Positions 61,996 to 64,000 of a DNA stretch of 64,000 bases are shown here, piece by piece. A program made the position numbers and the translations under genes. The notes under the pieces were generated by a model. It was given only the letters and a program-made list of their open reading frames with translations. It was not told where the DNA came from and did no database searches. Every line of letters begins with the position of its first letter. The stretch's first letter is position 1. Origin of the DNA: Siniperca chuatsi (lineage: Eukaryota > Chordata > Actinopteri > Centrarchiformes > Sinipercidae); assembly GCF_020085105.1 (NCBI RefSeq), contig NC_058045.1, forward strand, positions 11,355,833 to 11,419,832. Reading direction: 5' to 3'.

Positions 61996-63030
61996 GCCAG
62001 GTGTCTTCATTGATGTAGTTTATCTTCTTGATAAGCACCACCAAAGCCTGTCTTCTTCCCTTTCTCCACCAGTCCAATCCTGCTAATACAAAGAGGTGTT
62101 CCTGTTGATTTCTGACTGGAACGATGAAAATGTTTACTACATGTTCCAGCTTGCTGTATAGCATTCCATCTCAGAGTTGTACCTACTTTCAACAGTCTGT
62201 TGAGAAAGCCTCAACACTATGTACTAAAAAGTACACCTAGTCTGTCTTTCAGTTGTCTAAATACAGATTATTGGATTTAAAATTTAATATTGTACAACTC
62301 ATTCAGCTGTGCCAAACTGGGCAGTATAACAGTGTTTAGTTTGTGTGATTATAACAGGATTACAAATGAAAAGAAAAGAGCATTTTGAGTAATTAGGTCA
62401 GGATATCTGTGAAATTTGTTCCTGTTGTGAAACGTTTTGGCTGGTAAAAAGGCTGACATTGAAAAAGCATACACTTTGTAACTATTAAAAATAAAAATGT
62501 TTTACTGTTATGAAATAGAATAGTAATTGATTGTGCACTATAAAGGGTGAACACTTACGTACATTTGTGAAAACAAAAAGCTGTTCACAAACTGAAATAC
62601 CACAAACATCCTATCTGGTCAGTTTCATGTCACATTTGATATGGCTCTACAAACTAACTGCAACCAAACCGTATGGCTTACCTTCTGTCAGATGCAGAGC
62701 TGATGATAAACTTGCATCGGTTCCCCCGTCTCCTACAGCTGGTCTGGTCTCATGGTTACAGATCAGACTCAAAACTACTTGTTTAGTGTCTCTGTTGTTT
62801 TCTGTTACTTATGGCAGCACCATCAGGCTTTTGTGTCTGCAGAAGTCCCTCCCCCTGATGGCTCTATTATGAAAGTGCAGCATGAGAGAGGCAGGCTATC
62901 AATAAAGATGACCGGCATGTCTGGTGTTTATTCTGAACAAGCATATAAGGAACGGAGCATTACTACAGCGAGCAGTTTTTTTCTGCTTCTTACAGTATGA
63001 ACACCCACAGACGAGACAGAACACACTGAG
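61996..63030. other. dapk2 upstream region, no other gene seen
   Basis: Expected to hold the dapk2 5' UTR and possibly its promoter, but no CpG-rich block, TATA box or clear upstream exon can be pointed to. Open frames at 62531-63000 on the plus strand do not resemble proteins. Confidence 0.45.
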
Positions 63031-63036
63031 TCATTG

Positions 63037-63042
63037 TTTATT
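63037..63042 (-). terminator. Candidate polyadenylation signal of a neighbouring minus-strand gene
   Basis: AATAAA on the minus strand followed by GT-rich sequence (CAGTGTGTTCTGTC and CGTCTGTGGGTGTT), a good cleavage-site layout. The DNA from here to 64000 is AT-rich, lacks frames and could be a 3' UTR. In human the gene beside the DAPK2 start on the same strand is CIAO2A, but nothing here identifies it. Confidence 0.4.
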
Positions 63043-64000
63043 GAATTTGTCTTTTAACTGGTATTGCAAAAACATACAGTGCCGTGCAGTACTTAATTCT
63101 GTAACATAAAAGTGTTGCACTTTTCATCATTAAATGATACAGATTAAGAATGAACAAGATGCCATAGAGATTTACATACAAAAAAGTGAAGTGCCCAATA
63201 ATATTCTGAATGCAACTTGTCAATACACTTGTGCAACATTGCTGGGAAAAGCCAAAGAAATGAAAGAGAAAAGACAGAAAGGAAAGAAAAGATGATAACA
63301 TTAAATGTAGCTTATTCAATGTGAAAATTAAGAAAACAAATGTACGCAAACTAGCTGCAGAACAGAAGCTGTGTATTGCAATATGAGCAAACATTTAAAA
63401 CTACTGTATGAGCCCTTTGACAAAGTGAGCGGACCAAAGAAAACTTAAACCGATCAAGCTTGGAGATTTTGATCTTTAGAGAGGCCTGCTCTCATGAAGA
63501 AAAACTAATTCGATTTCTAATTACACAGGCCTTTTTTCATTCACATTCACATTCCATCATCAAAACAACCATAATTGAGGTGGTCCAACAAAAAAGTAAT
63601 GATGCCATGGCTGACAATACTGCAGCAGAATAAAGGTTGTCAATTCTGTAATTAACAGCAAATACATTGTTGTAAACAGCTCAAAGTAAAATAAAAAAGA
63701 AAGGTAATTAAAAGTTATAACAAACTGTAAACAATATATCAGCACACAAGAGAAGGGTTAAGAGAGAAAAACTCTATTGTAGATTCGCATTTAATCTGTT
63801 TTACACTGTTGATTGACCAAATTTAAACATGGTTTCTTTCTCAACAAGTTTTGATGTGTGGAATATCAACTTTTTCATACCAGTAAATTGTAAAACAGGT
63901 GTAGTAGAGAATATTTTACTAAAGCGTAAACCGTCATCTGTACATACCTGTATGTGGAAGACAGAAACAAGTTGCTATACATGTCTAGCAAACTCCTGAA
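63043..64000 (-). other. Possible 3' UTR of an off-window gene
   Basis: No coding frame of note; AT-rich, without recognised repeats. Assigned only because of the well-formed poly(A) signal at its minus-strand end. Confidence 0.3.

Overview
This window is eukaryotic, and almost certainly nuclear DNA of a ray-finned, probably percomorph, fish. Its genes are split by GT-AG introns. The intergenic DNA is AT-rich and full of short inverted-repeat transposons and CA/TG microsatellites of a kind familiar from spiny-rayed fish genomes. Three genes can be reconstructed exon by exon, with every intron phase consistent and every reading frame closing: fbxl22 (+ strand, 2 coding exons, 228 aa), a ciart/CHRONO-like circadian repressor (+ strand, 5 coding exons, 364 aa), and dapk2 (- strand, 11 coding exons, 358 aa, plus an alternative last exon giving a 487 aa form).

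Layout. 1-1273: upstream DNA of fbxl22 with two CArG-like sites. 1274-5755: fbxl22. About 5.8-29.6 kb: a long stretch without genes, holding transposon relics (a piggyBac-like TTAA element with an internal duplication, four copies of one short transposon family, a MITE with matched ends, two hairpins) and microsatellites. 29.6-30.0 kb: a CpG-rich block that looks like the promoter and untranslated first exon of the ciart-like gene. 32.3-38.4 kb: its coding exons and 3' end. 38.4-47.3 kb: no gene; a broken LINE reverse-transcriptase tail and scattered repeats. 48.2-62.0 kb: dapk2, read right to left. 62.0-64.0 kb: dapk2 upstream DNA, then what may be the 3' end of another minus-strand gene.

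The genes are not an operon and need not act together. FBXL22 is a substrate receptor of an SCF ubiquitin ligase in muscle. CIART represses CLOCK:BMAL1. DAPK2 is a calcium/calmodulin-controlled serine/threonine kinase. The notable points are the position of the ciart-like gene between fbxl22 and dapk2 (in human, CIART lies on 1q21 while FBXL22 and DAPK2 lie on 15q22), and the preserved choice in dapk2 between a calmodulin/14-3-3-regulated tail and a coiled-coil tail. I found no tRNA, rRNA, CRISPR array or novel multi-gene system. Exon limits come from reading splice sites and comparing with remembered family proteins; no alignment or transcript data were available.
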